Of a stretch of DNA of 64,000 bases, positions 36,201 through 47,590 are shown in pieces (positions within the stretch are counted from its first letter, which is position 1; the number at the start of each line of letters is the position of its first letter). The DNA is from Paguma larvata (lineage: Eukaryota; Chordata; Mammalia; Carnivora; Viverridae). Location of the stretch: positions 35,576,211-35,640,210 of the forward strand of contig CM057826.1 in assembly GCA_030068075.1 (NCBI GenBank), given 5' to 3'. The notes below the pieces were generated by a model, which was given only the letters and a program-made list of their open reading frames with translations, was not told the DNA's origin and searched no databases. The position numbers and the translations under genes are program-made.

Positions 36201-37257
36201 CCAAATGATTTCTTACAGACATACAGTCAAAGGTCTCATGGCACAGAGGGTGGGGTGGGGGAACAGGATGTAGGGTGAGGGAAGGTGGGGTTGCGAAAAC
36301 GGGAGCCAATCTGCCTAATGGAGCATTCCGATTATATAATAAAATGCTGGCCACTCCCCAGTTTGCAAAACAAACTGAGGAAAAGGCCTCAGCACCCCAA
36401 CTAAATATCTTTTTCTCATCGATCGGTACTAACAGTTGTTTGGATGGCATATAATACACTCTACATATGGCGGTATGTGACAGTGCACTTCCAGAACCAT
36501 CCCATAGACAAAGGTAGAGAAACAATCAAATATAATGGTAGCACTTCCTGGGAGGTGACGCCCTCTGCCAGCCTCCAAGCAGGGTACTTACTAAGTAGGA
36601 AGTATAAAGGCTCTAGCTAAACCTTTTCTATTAGGTTACCAGAAGGTCTTTTAGAAGGGGGAGAAAAGAATCACTCTTTTCCAGGAATTGACAGTGCAAC
36701 GGCATTGATTTGTTTGTTTGTGATGAGGCTGCATCAAGACCCGCCCCGCCCCCCATGGTAATAAAACATCTGCTCCGAAAAGAAACAAAACATGCTGACA
36801 AGAGAAAGGAAAATATCGTCACGAGCCCCTGGCAGTCGTGTCCAACTTGCTTCAAGGCCCTCTTAGATGCTTTGCTTTCAGGATGCACGGTGGTTCGATT
36901 GTATCGCCCTCAGCAAAAACTTATTTTTTCCTGACAGTATGAGGCAATATGAAAATACACTCATGATGACACCAAATTAGCTAATATTTGTTATTAGAAT
37001 ATGAATGCTGAAGGGAACAATGATTTTGTATTTTAATCAAGCAAATCAGAACTCACCAAGGTAATTTCTTATATTTACCAACGGACCGCATGTATATATT
37101 CAGCAGACAGTGTTATATGTGAAGACAAATGTATTTTTCTTCACATTTGCTATAGAAATGTCTGCTACTAAATCAGGTATTTAGTTATTTTCGAAGACCT
37201 CTAAGGTTCTTAGATTTGGCGTGGAACATATTCCAGACACTATAGAGATAATTTATT

Positions 37258-37446
37258 TATATCCTTTTATCTTAAAGGGTTTGGAGGTGAATGATAGAAA
37301 ATATTTCTTAGAAAGTCAGCTATATCCTTTTATCTTAAAGGGTTTGGAGGTGAATGATAGAAAATATTTCTTAGAAAGTCAGTTATATCCTTTTATCTTA
37401 AAGGGTTTGGAGGTGAATGATAGAAAATATTTCTTAGAAAGTCAGT
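37258..37446. repeat. Minisatellite, three 63-bp units
   Basis: Units at 37258-37320, 37321-37383 and 37384-37446 are near identical; the only difference I see is the last base (C or T). Each begins TATATCCTTTTATC and ends AAAGTCAG. Because 63 is a multiple of three, a 77-codon ORF (37221-37454) reads the same 21-residue block three times, with no sign of a real protein. Confidence 0.97.
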
Positions 37447-37691
37447 ATCTTTGAGTTAGAACTCACATCAGGAAACAATGGATAAAACATTAAGTATAGT
37501 AATTGGATTATTTTTATAAAGACACTTGATTCAAAGGATGACCAAAAGAGAAATTTTTGTAACTTCCTCCTACATCCTTACTGGAATTACCTCATATTCA
37601 ATGGGAGATCAATGTATGTTCTCTTAAAATAACTAAGGGCCACTCAGAGGGTTTGGAACTGGGGATTTTTATAAAATATTCTCCTAGTTTT

Positions 37692-37924
37692 TTTGTTTGT
37701 TTGTTTTGGTTTGGTTTTTTTAATGTTTATTTATTTTCGACACAGAGAGCGACAGAGTGTGAGCAGTGGAGGGGCAGAGAGAGAATGAGAAATAGAATCT
37801 GAAGCAGACTCCAGGTTCTGAGCTGTCAGCAAGAGCCCACGTGGGACTCGAACTCACAAACCGCGAGATCATGACCCCAGCCACAGTCGAACGCTTAACC
37901 GATTGAGCCACGCAGGTGCCCCTG
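37692..37924 (-). mobile_element. CanSINE
   Basis: Minus-strand SINE with a TTTG-rich tail side and reverse head TTGAGCCACGCAGGTGCCCC. Duplications TTCTCCTAGTTTT (37679-37691) and TTCTTCTAGTTTT (37925-37937), 13 bp with one mismatch. Confidence 0.95.
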
Positions 37925-37937
37925 TTCTTCTAGTTTT

Positions 37938-38614
37938 ATAGAACATTCTATTAGAAGCTTATACTCTCCACCCTTCAGCATTAAAATAATTAAGAATAGA
38001 CAAAATAATCTTATCGAGCAACAGAGTTTAAAATTTGTAGTATCTAAAATATGACATGTCTCCTCACTGTTTCTCAAAACACATGTGCTTTGCCTATTTT
38101 AACTAAATTAGAAATGGATCAGTTTGGTACAATAAGTAGAACCAAAAGTGTAGATATAGCCCAAATAACAGTGTATTCTTTACGACCTGTCATGAAAAAC
38201 AAACAAAAGTAAGAATAAGGATGATGGTGATAATAAGAGATAAGGAGGAAGAAGATAAAATTAGTGTGATTTTCGCATCTTTGATATTGGAAGTTTCTTT
38301 TTAACCCCAATTAACTAACGAGTGAACTAATTTTTAAGGAGAACTCTGAATTATGGGGGTTAGATCACGAAACATGTCCCTCTGTGCTATTACCAGTACA
38401 GGGGAGAATATTTACCTTTGTATTTGCTATGATAGCAATATTTGCACCTACTCATTCAAAAATATGTTATTAAACTGTTTACAGAAACGTTCTAGTATAG
38501 TGATACTAAAGAACATTCTGATTAGTGATTTGAGAGAATTTGACCTAGCAGTGATTACTCATTTCTAACTATTTTAATTACAATGTTGGTATTATGATGA
38601 CAGTTTTTCAGAAA
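37938..38614. other. Unassigned AT-rich DNA
   Basis: No gene or recognised repeat. Confidence 0.5.
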
Positions 38615-38872
38615 GGGGCACCTGGGTGGCTCAGTCATTTGAGCATCCAACTTGAGTTTCGGCTTAGGTAGTGATCCCAGGGTGGAGGGAGAGAGCCCCC
38701 CGTGGGGCTCTGTGCTGAGCATAGAACCTGCTTAAGATTCTCTCCTTCTCTCCCTTTGTCCTTTTCCCCAGGCACTCTCTCTCTCTCTCTCAAATAAAGA
38801 TGGAAGGAAGGAAGGAAGGAAGGAAGGAAGGAAGGAAGGAAGGAAGGAAGGAAGGAAGGAAGGAAGGAAAGA
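38615..38872 (+). mobile_element. CanSINE (diverged variant) with GGAA-expanded tail
   Basis: Plus-strand copy with head GGGGCACCTGGGTGGCTCAG but a shorter body (CATAGAACCTGCTTAAGATT). That body is closer to the general carnivore SINE than to the cat-type copies. AGTTTTT flanks it at about 38602 and 38873. Its tail has become a GGAA microsatellite. Confidence 0.93.
38802..38869. repeat. (GGAA)17 microsatellite
   Basis: Seventeen uninterrupted GGAA units grown from the SINE tail. GGAA is also the ETS-family core. Confidence 0.97.
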
Positions 38873-39298
38873 AGTTTTTAATTAAGTTAATAGAATGGAA
38901 GTTTTAACAATATTTTGGCTCATCCATAATTTAGAAAAAGAAGCAAAGATTGGTGATGAAGAAATAAATGTCCTAAATTGTTCTGAAGCATTTCCTCAGT
39001 GATGAAAAGGACATTCGAATGTATGTTAACTGTGCCTGAAGCCACCGACCCGGGATGTGCCCGTCTGTGAGAAGAAAGTTGGTAAATGGCTTTGATGCTG
39101 AATCCGGTGAGCCCTCAGCTATATAGTTTGAGATACAAAGAATTTCTGTTTTGTTAACTGATCTGTTTATACATTATTCCTAATTTAAAAAATTATTCCT
39201 GAAGAGACAGAGTCAATAGGATTGCAAGAACAGGTATCTATTACTCAGAAGAATTTGAATAGTTCAGAAAGAAAATAATTTTTTTCTTGACCGTCTTT

Positions 39299-39342
<44 letters not shown>

Positions 39343-39892
39343 CATGTGAATCCCTCATTCTAGCCAGGGATAATTCTTTCATTTGTAGGGTATATGAAGA
39401 TTGTCATATAACTATAGATCCAGGAAAATAATTCACTAAGTCATCCAGAAAAATTTGTGCCTCCATATGTCCTCTTACTGAAATTATTCTTTAGGTAACT
39501 ATGGCTCCAAGTCTTCACTGTTGTGATGAATAATTTTGAATCTCAGGAATTCCTCCTGAGGTCTTCCATGATCCTTTAAACCATTTAAAGCATTTTCTTC
39601 CGAGTCTGACTGCAAGTATCATCTGCCTATTTTACTACAGTATTTCTGGCTTCTTGGCAGCTGATGTCAAGAGATGGGATGACCAGTCTTCTATCTCTAC
39701 CTTAGAAACAGACCATTAAGGGCAGGTTTGGATCTGTCTAGATCCATTGAGATGTGGTTAATGCGGAAGCTTCTCAGAAAACAGTTGGAGCAGAGTGCTT
39801 TGAATTCTCTGCACTATAATAGAAGGTTACTTACAGTATAAGATAAAAACTTCATTTCATCTCAGCCTGATGAAACCTCTGAGCTCACTATG
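38873..39892. other. Unassigned DNA with a CA repeat
   Basis: No gene. It includes the CA microsatellite at 39301-39339. Confidence 0.5.
39301..39339. repeat. (AC)n microsatellite
   Basis: About 19 uninterrupted AC units, long enough to be polymorphic. Confidence 0.97.
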
Positions 39893-39906
39893 CCAGTTTG
39901 ATGTTT

Positions 39907-40095
39907 TTGTTTATTTTAATTTTTTACAATTCTTATTTATTTTTGAGAGAGGAAGAGAGAGAGAGAATCCAAAACAGGCTCCAAGCTCCCAGCTGTCAGC
40001 ACAGGGCCCGATGTGGGGCTCAAGTTCACAAAGCGTGAGATCATGACCTGAGCCAAAGTGGGATGCTTAACTGACTGAGCCACCCAGGCACCCCA
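39907..40095 (-). mobile_element. CanSINE
   Basis: Minus-strand SINE with reverse head ACTGAGCCACCCAGGCACCC. Duplications CCAGTTTGATGTTT (39893-39906) and CCAGTTCAATGTTT (40096-40109), 14 bp with two mismatches. Confidence 0.95.
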
Positions 40096-40109
40096 CCAGT
40101 TCAATGTTT

Positions 40110-40313
40110 AAACTCAGGAATATCAATGGTAAGCAACAGAATAAACATAATGGGGGAATTTTAACATATGTACTTTATGAAGAAGTTCATACATACAAAA
40201 GGTAATTATTAAATATTCAATCAATTGGCTCATGGATTAAAGATATTATTTAGCACTCTTGGACTAGTAAGTGGGTAAAGAAGATTTCAAATCCAGAATG
40301 GAAAACTTGGATA
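40110..40313. other. Unassigned DNA
   Basis: No feature recognised. Confidence 0.4.
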
Positions 40314-40319
40314 GAAGGT

Positions 40320-40835
40320 TGTTGGGAGCCGTTTTGGGCTCACAGGTTGAGAAGTAACCTTAAAGTTGCATCCTGGGGATGGGTTGCACCTCCCCCATTG
40401 TAGTTGGAAGTATAGTCCTCAAAACAACGCCCTGATTTCTCCTGTTTACAGATAATTAACATTTAAGGTCTTAAAGGAGACACCCTGTTCTCTCCCCCCA
40501 CCCTACATTTATATGTTAATTATCCTGAAACCAACATACAAGATTAAGGAAGTTGCCACCTTACTGGTAAAAACGGATTATTGTTAAAGAGATCAAACTA
40601 TGGAATGTCATTCATTGTTGTAATGTAACTCACTACCTTTTAAATAAAGACACTGAGACCAGCAAAGCAGAGATGCCAGAATAGAGACACCAGAATGGTG
40701 GAGAAGCCAGAATTGCCAGGGCTGCCTGCTTGGTCATCAGATTCCATCTCACTCGTGGCTCTCTCACCTCATTTCGCCTAACCGTTCGTCCTTCGTGGAC
40801 CCCTAGATTCGCCGGAACGAGGAACGACCCCGGCA
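40320..40835 (+). mobile_element. Solo LTR of a class II (ERVK/IAP-like) endogenous retrovirus
   Basis: A 516-bp LTR beginning TGTTGGGAGCCG and ending ACGACCCCGGCA, flanked by perfect 6-bp duplications GAAGGT (40314-40319 and 40836-40841). Six base pairs is what betaretrovirus-type integrases leave. The TGTTGGGAGC start and the CCCCGGCA-type end are those of IAP/ERVK-type LTRs. A poly(A) signal AATAAA lies at 40643-40648, followed by a CA- and G-rich R/U5. No internal retroviral sequence remains, so the provirus was lost by recombination between its LTRs. The 86-codon minus-strand ORF inside is incidental. Orientation plus, by the poly(A) signal. Confidence 0.92.
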
Positions 40836-40841
40836 GAAGGT

Positions 40842-42476
40842 GGAGGCAGTAAACATAGCTACTGTAGAAGTCTAACAGGGAAAGAAGACACAAAAAGAAA
40901 ATGGCGGAAAAGAGAACTTCAGGACTACTGGAGTAATAGAAAAATGTTTCTCCGAAGTATGATATTGAGGGCAGTGGAAAGAGGGGAGAAGTTCACCATG
41001 AGGAAGAGAGAGGTGGTAATAGGCAGTGTCTCTCCAAAAGGCACTAGGGGGTCAGGTTGTAGCGATGGAACAAGGGTTGCCCTGGAAGTGGGGCCAAGCC
41101 CTGAGTATAGAGGAGAAATTCACTGCAATGGTTTTGCTTTTCAAAGGAAAGTAAATAATGGGCTAATCTGTTCAGAGAGAAAAACAGGAGGGGTGTGTGG
41201 AGATTGGAGGAAGATAAAATATTTAGTATCATTTTCATGGGGAATATGTGAGAAGATTCAAATGAGACCAAGGAAGAGTTAAATCAAGAATTTTGAGAGA
41301 ACCACTGTGAGCCCAGTTCAAGTGAGAAAACTCGATTTCAATTCTATTTTTAGGTTGCTTTGACCTACTTTGAGATCTCCCAAATGCTCATGACTTTTCT
41401 GCTTTCTCCCTGGACCACCATTGTAAGGTCATACATGACCTGTTTGCCTCAGGAAACAAACAAGCAAACAAAACGTTTCAGCTCTTTCCCACCTCCCAAA
41501 ACGAATTTCATTAGTTTCTTAGATCAAAGCCAACTAATGGGGTAAATATGCAAATATAAGAAGGAATGCTAATGGCTTTGGCCATGCTCATAAGGTCTTT
41601 CCTAAGTAATGTTATTTTCCCGACAGGGTAATTTGAAAGTATTTCTAAATCTTAGAAGAGAAATACAAAGTTGGAGAAGTTTCAGGCAGGATAGGGGGCT
41701 TATGAGCCAATCTATGCGGCAGTGAATTTTGAAGGATTTCTCATATTTCATCACATCACATAATTGGCCACAGGTATAAAATATATTTGCTTGTTTATAT
41801 GTAGGAATATAAAATATCTATACGATTATCCATATTATAAATATTACCTGTGCATTAGGGATATTTTTCTTTCTTGAAAAATAGGGAGAAAAGACTAGGC
41901 TGTAGCCATATAAATATTTCTCTCTAATCGCACAGTATATAAAAATAAAATGACACTTTCAAAATACTTTACCCTGAAAACTTTTCTATTACTAGGGAAG
42001 CTCTTCTTAACTGCTTCCTTCGAGTTTGGTTTGTGATTTACTGGGACCATTTAGAGACAGCTCATATTTTCTAAGCATACTGTAGATATTTTAATGCCTT
42101 AATCAATTTTTGCCACTTTAGTTTCTCTGCTGGGCTAGATTAATCTTCCCCTACGTTCCCAACTTTCAGAGAAGATCACTTATCAAAATCATCTTTACAG
42201 GAAAAAATGAAGCTGCAATTAAAAAAACACAGTCATCTCTCCCAAGTCATATATCACAAATATTATTAACTATGATATAAACAGCCTTTAGAATAAAGAC
42301 TTAAAATAAATGTGTTCTTCAGTTCTAGAAAATGTGTAAAAATGAATACTGTTTGCTTTTCAATTTAAGCTAATTTGATTTTCAGCCATATTCCACTAAT
42401 ATGTTATAACATGTCACTTCCAAAATAGTAGAGATATAATACCCAAAACTTGTAGTATGGGTGAAAATGAGGTTTT
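40842..42476. other. Unassigned DNA
   Basis: 40842-41340 is purine-biased with a 112-codon open frame (40944-41282) of no recognised family. It may be old repeat. The rest is single-copy-looking. Confidence 0.4.
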
Positions 42477-42492
42477 AAAGACAAGAAAATGA

Positions 42493-42710
42493 GGGGCGCC
42501 TGGGTGGCTCAGTCGGTTAAGCGGCTGACTTCAGCTCAGGTTATGATATTATGGTCTGTGAGTTCGAGCCCCGCATCAGGCTCTGTGCTAATGGCTCAAA
42601 GCCTGGAGCCCGTTTTGGATTCTGTGTCTGCCTCTCTCTCTGCCCTTCCACTGCTCATGCTCTGTCTCTCTGTCTCTCAAAAATAAATAAATATTAAAAA
42701 AATTAAAAAA
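42493..42710 (+). mobile_element. CanSINE, young-looking copy
   Basis: Canonical head GGGGCGCCTGGGTGGCTCAG, intact A and B boxes, and an AAATAAATAAATATTA tail. Perfect 16-bp duplications AAAGACAAGAAAATGA at 42477-42492 and 42711-42726. It is one of the best-preserved copies in the window and so one of the most recent. Confidence 0.98.
42505..42570 (+). promoter_or_regulatory. Internal RNA polymerase III promoter of the SINE
   Basis: A box TGGCTCAGTCGG at 42505-42516 and B box GTTCGAGCC at 42562-42570, spaced as in a tRNA-derived type 2 promoter. Whether it is transcribed depends on flanking sequence and silencing. Confidence 0.75.
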
Positions 42711-42726
42711 AAAGACAAGAAAATGA

Positions 42727-43193
42727 AAGAAAGTAGGAGAAATTGTGGGAAACCCCCTATAAATGAATCCCCAATATCTGATATGGGAGATATCTTACTC
42801 AGTAGGCCCCTGATTATCTTCCCCAGGCTTTCATTTCCACCGTGGGCTCCTCTGGGCTTCTGTGGTTCTAGTACACGTGCATTCTCTTCCCTTGATAACA
42901 GTTCTCCTCACCTTGCTTTCCAAGAAGTCCTCGGCTACTACACAAGGGACTTAGATGAAACAGAAATTTGTTGCTTTGCTCTTCTGCTGTAAGGGCAGAG
43001 ACAATAAATTGTATTGACTTCTTTTTTTTTCTACTTTTTTTCCAGAAATAAAGGGGTTCCAGGAATATTGATACTGCCTAACTCATCAAGGCAACAGATT
43101 AAGGTATCTGATTCTCAACATTTCCCCTAAGATGGTATTCTTCTTGGGTAACTATAGGTAAAGAAGGAAGCCACATCCTTTTATTTTAAATTA
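42727..43193. other. Unassigned DNA
   Basis: No gene or clear repeat. The 89-codon ORF at 42723-42992 is unassigned. Confidence 0.4.
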
Positions 43194-43611
43194 AAAAAAA
43201 TATTTTAGAAAGAGAGTGTTTGTGAGTAAGGGAGAACGGCAGAGGGAGAGAGAATCTTAATTTTTTTAAACGTTTTTATTTATTATTGAGGGACAGAGAG
43301 GGACAGAGCATGAACATGGGAGGAGCAGAGAGAGGGGGAGACACAGAATCTGAAGGAGACTCCAGGTTCTGAGCTGTCAGCATAGAGCCCAACGTGGGGC
43401 TCAAACTCACAAACTGTGAGATCATGACCTGAGCCGAAGTTGGACGCTTAGCTGACTGAGCCACCCAGGCGCCCTGAAAGAGAGAATCTTAAGGAGACTC
43501 CATGCTAGGTGTGGAGCCCAACATGGGACTCGATCCCAAGACCCTGGGATCATGACCTGAACAGAAATCAAGAGTTGGATGCTCAGTCGCCTGAGCTACC
43601 CAGATGCCCCA
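43194..43611 (-). mobile_element. Older CanSINE split by a younger one
   Basis: The outer, minus-strand SINE begins at its tail side with TATTTTAGAAAGAGAG and ends with reverse head CTGAGCTACCCAGATGCCCC. It is interrupted at 43260. The part after the break (AGGAGACTCCATGCTAGG, GGACTCGATCCC, GATCATGACCTGAAC) continues the SINE body. No target duplication is visible any longer. Confidence 0.93.
43261..43478 (-). mobile_element. CanSINE nested in the older CanSINE
   Basis: Inner minus-strand copy with reverse head ACTGAGCCACCCAGGCGCCC. Duplications AGAGAGAATCTTAA (43247-43260 and 43479-43492) are perfect over 14 bp and consist of outer-SINE sequence. Confidence 0.96.
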
Positions 43612-45514
43612 GAAACCATATTCTTAATTCAGTAACCAGCAAAAGCTACTTCTCTAGGTCCTCTTAATGCCTATGTGGATAAACATACATGAAGATGGAC
43701 ATAACAGGCAGTCCAGCCTTGGATTCCCAAGATCATTCTCAAAACAATATTTTAAAGCACTTGGAAATTTGACAAGAGCATACATTTTCAAGGAATAAAA
43801 TGAAACTTGGAGTGTCTCCATAACAAATTTAAAATTATTCTTACCTGGAGTTAAATTTAATATGGGAAGATTTCCACCTCTCTCTCCCTTCAAAAAAAAT
43901 TGCTTTTGTTTCATAAGTTTTACATTGGAAATATGGTTCAAGCCAATCATTTCCATAAATACTATCTAGAGATGTATTAATTACTTGAAGGCTCTGTGGC
44001 CATCACTCCTTGCTTTGGTGAACCTAGAAATATGTTAACTCTGAACAAGAGGTGAGGAAGAAAGCTTTGAGCTAAGTGTCAAGGTACTTGGGGGAGATGG
44101 ATTCCTGACTGGACTCCAGGGTTAACTCTTTGAAATCAGGCCTTCAGTGCCAGCAGACTGGGTTTCCCCAGCTGTAAAGTGAGGAGTCCAAACTAGAGTG
44201 CTCTCTGGGGTTTCTCCTCATGTTATGTCTATGTTTGAAAGCCTTTACCCAAAGTAGCAGATTCAACCATTCAAAGGAGTCTACAAGGATCCTCTGAGAA
44301 AGGATTATAATAATGTAATTCTTTAACTATCAATGTCGCTGATTTACCTTGAGACATTTTTTTACAAAAAAAATATATGTACACGCAGGTAGGAGAAGCC
44401 TGTATTTTCTTTCCTTGCTTTTTATACTCAGGACTGCCCCATCCATAGAGCCATGGAGAGTCCATTGTAACTCACTGAAGTCAGATAGGGAGGGCGGCTT
44501 GTGGTCATCACTTCGAAAACCAAATCTGTCTGATGGGGGCCATTCTGAGTGGGTGGGATGGTGGGGCTCCTTCAATATCTTGTTTAATTGAGTTTGCATA
44601 TTTGGAAGCCCATTGATGGGCTAAGTAGAAATCTGATTCTATCCCTCGAAAGAAAACTGTTAATGATAGGCTATGTGAACCTGTTTTCCTTTTCCACTCA
44701 GCAATTTGTATAGGCTCGCTCCTTGTTTGTCTCTTGATAACCTCATCAATCTCGTCCATGCCCTCCTGACCACAGTGCCTGATTGCAGTAATTCCATTTT
44801 AGGGGGGCTTTTAGGAGGACTTGGCTTCTGCATTTAGCTAGAGCTGCACGATGGAGTGATCGTTTCTTCCCGAGAGTGAGCGTGGAGATCATATTATGCT
44901 TGCCTTGATTTCTTTGTAAAGGCTGCCTATAGAATTTCATATTGATTTTAAGCTGGCGCTGTTTCATTTTTAACTCCTTTGTAAGCCAGGAATCCAGTTA
45001 TATTAGCCTCTCCTCCCTGTCATTCTAACAGGCATTGGATACCTGCTTTTTGAAACCTTTACTCCTCTACTCCATGGTAGCTCTTTCGATATCGAACTTG
45101 TTGCCTTTACTCTTTCATGTTGTTGTTTTGTTTGAAAAATTCAGACCAGTGTAGTGCAAGGTTGCAAGGCTAAGACGAAATTAAAAAATAATATACACAT
45201 GAGAAAGCAAAGAGGACTGGTATTTATGCTGAGGATTCGCAGAGGCACTGGCCACCTTACGTTGTTCCAGAGAGGGTTCTGAAGAAGAAGCGAGGTTTGC
45301 CACGTAGTATGCAGCAAGGCCCAGTTGTCAGTTGAACAGTGAAAGATGGCTACAGGTGCGACTTATTGAAAGCATACCTTCATTTCAATGTTTGTCAACT
45401 GGCTGTCCTCCAGAAACTCAATTTGGTGTCATTTGGCAACAAGTCTGACCTAAAGCAATGGAGACTCATAAGTGGTACCAACACTAATGGCACGATCATT
45501 TCGTAGTGCCTCAG
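43612..45514. other. Repeat-poor single-copy DNA
   Basis: Transposon-free as far as I can see. 44700-45000 has balanced composition and motif-dense texture typical of conserved non-coding DNA. Overlapping ORFs on both strands (80-100 codons) show no domain. Confidence 0.45.
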
Positions 45515-45700
45515 AACTTACAAAGCCTTTCAAATCCTTTGTCTCATTTGTTCTTCCCAATTGCCTTGTTACACGGGCAGGGCAGATATTAATATTCCAT
45601 TCTGGAGATAAGGAAACAGAGGCCAAGAGAGCACAGATCAGTCGATCAACAAATAGATGGCAGAGAGAACTGGGGCCGCAGTTTCAGGCTACGGACACCA
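45515..45700 (+). mobile_element. MIR-family fragment
   Basis: CAAATCCTTTGTCTCATTTG, then TTCTGGAGATAAGGAAACAG, AGGCCAAGAGAGCACAG and later GAACTGGGGCCGCAG follow the MIR order (TTTAATCCTCACAAC ... GATGAGGAAACTGAGGC ... AGAGCC-GGATT). Diverged. Confidence 0.6.
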
Positions 45701-47590
45701 AACTTGTTGCCTTTTAATTTTGTGGTAACCCAGAGAAAAATAAACAAAAATATAACTTGCAAGGTCTCTGCATTGCCTTTAGATTTGCAGTTCCTTATTT
45801 ATCTCCTTGTCTTTGTACTTTCAGGGTGTGCTTTTGGATTTATCTCCAGCACAGCAGAGTTACTTTTATCACAAAGGAGAATGACAGAAATCAAGGTCTC
45901 CGTGTTAAGCATATTATTCTTAACTGCTTAGAGAATTTTCCCACTGGATTGCCCTATTGTATTTTAAATTTTATTTTAGCTCTATTTTCTCGTCTGTAAC
46001 TTGAAGGGGTTAGGCTCTGTTCCTCTCATTCTATGGTACAGTGATTAGGAGAACGCGAGGTGAAAAAAGATTCAGCTGCAAGTGAATATGATTATCATGA
46101 ATCACAAGTATGGTGAATTATGCATGTTTTAAAACTGGATATAGTATTTATATTCTAAAGTGTTTCCTTATGAATCGCTTCATCCTTCAGTGTGCTGTTT
46201 CGTCATCCTGCAAACATAATCCTTTCACAAATCCAAATCAATGTGTCGTTGGTCTTCCATATAGGATGCTTAAAATTTTCAAAATGTGTTTATGTCCAAA
46301 GACAAAATGTTTAGTTTTATAGAATTCTCTCTGTTGTTAGAGGGCTTTGCAAGACTGATTCTAAATATCCACTAAAATACTTACATTTTCCCCTTAGTCA
46401 CGACTTTCTAGAGTGCTTAAGCATTAGGAATCATTTTAAATTTCGTGATTCCATATTCTTAATTTAATGCCTCACTGCTATCTTTAAAATCAAACCACGT
46501 ACTCAGCTTTCAAGAATAGATGAGCTTTGACAAGACTTATGTTGGATCCAATCATTTTTCTTATAAAAATATTTCAAATTTTCAAGGAGATAAATACCCA
46601 TTTCGTATTTTCATAATTTCCCTCACTGCATACAGCTAGACTGATAGCAGAACTCTGCTAAACTAATTATTTCTTAGCTGCTAGAACTAGGGGGAACTTA
46701 AAATATTCAGTTGAACAAAATAAGATTCATAAAATCTGGTCTTTTAAAACCCTTGTATAAAGACTGACTTGAAACACTCTTGGGTTACATGTCTGGGCTT
46801 CAAATTTGGACTTTGGAAAACCAGCAACATCAAATGTCAATAAAACAACAACCACAACACGAAGCCCACGGAAATACATTTAAGTAGTAAAAATGTCTCT
46901 TTTTTTCTTGAAGTTTAATTTTTATAATGCTGTTAGTAGATTTCCAGTGATAAGCTCATAATTTGACATTTCATCTTCTTGTTTCTTTATGAGTTTAAAT
47001 AAGGAGCACCTCAAATTGTGAAGAAATATAGGGCCTAATTTCTGTTTTTAATTTCTATGATTTCATGTCCAGAAGTGCAAACCCACGCTGTCTCTTTTTC
47101 AACTTTTGTGCATGATTTTACCAGAAAACTTATTTGCTGCAAGGGCTATTAGACTACTTTTTCTTCGTAACGTATACACTGACTTTTCCCCCCAACATAT
47201 TTCACATGATGGGTTTTATTCCCTTACGTTCGGTTCTAAGGTAGGTATGGCCCAAACTGGTGAAAAGCAAATGTATTCCTTTAGTAAAATCCATAGTCAT
47301 TGTCACGTCTCTGCACAACCATAGCAGTGAAACCGTAAACCAGAAAAAACTCAGCACTTTTTCTAAAAAATACCTTTCAGTATGCAGCTCTGTTTTATTA
47401 AATGGCTTGAGGAGGCGCAAATGTTCCTCCAGGAACCTGAGTCACCTTCTGCACACACTGCGGGTGATTTCTGGTTTCAGATGGAACTGTTACTAACTCT
47501 CAGTGTGCTGAGATTTGCTTTGAGTCTTAGAGTTTATTCACATGGAAACTCCGGAGATATAAACTGAAATAAAAATACTATGTTCAAAGA
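45701..47590. other. Unassigned AT-rich single-copy DNA
   Basis: No gene or recognisable repeat in about 1.9 kb. Confidence 0.5.

Larger units (their letters stand above)
32546..37257. other. Repeat-poor single-copy DNA
   Basis: About 4.7 kb without any transposon I can name and no gene. Moderately balanced stretches at 33480-34000 and 35000-36600 have the texture of conserved non-coding DNA, with homeodomain-type TAAT motifs (for example near 33820-33835). The ORFs here (125 and 138 codons) are low-complexity or unassigned. Confidence 0.45.

Noticed and set aside
36109..36525. 138-codon minus-strand ORF
   Set aside because: No domain, no start context or splice framework that I can support. 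It lies across sequence that looks non-coding; kept only as part of a candidate conserved block.
37221..37454. Repeat protein or CRISPR-like array from the 63-bp repeats
   Set aside because: The units are directly adjacent with no variable spacers, so it is not CRISPR. The repeated peptide follows only from the unit being a multiple of three.
42493..42570. tRNA gene suggested by A and B boxes in SINE heads
   Set aside because: The tRNA-like part runs into the SINE body and lacks a foldable complete cloverleaf with discriminator and terminator. It is repeated throughout the window.
44271..44967. Overlapping 64-89-codon ORFs as a coding exon
   Set aside because: They occur in several frames on both strands with no shared codon signal or domain, as expected of repeat-free DNA by chance.
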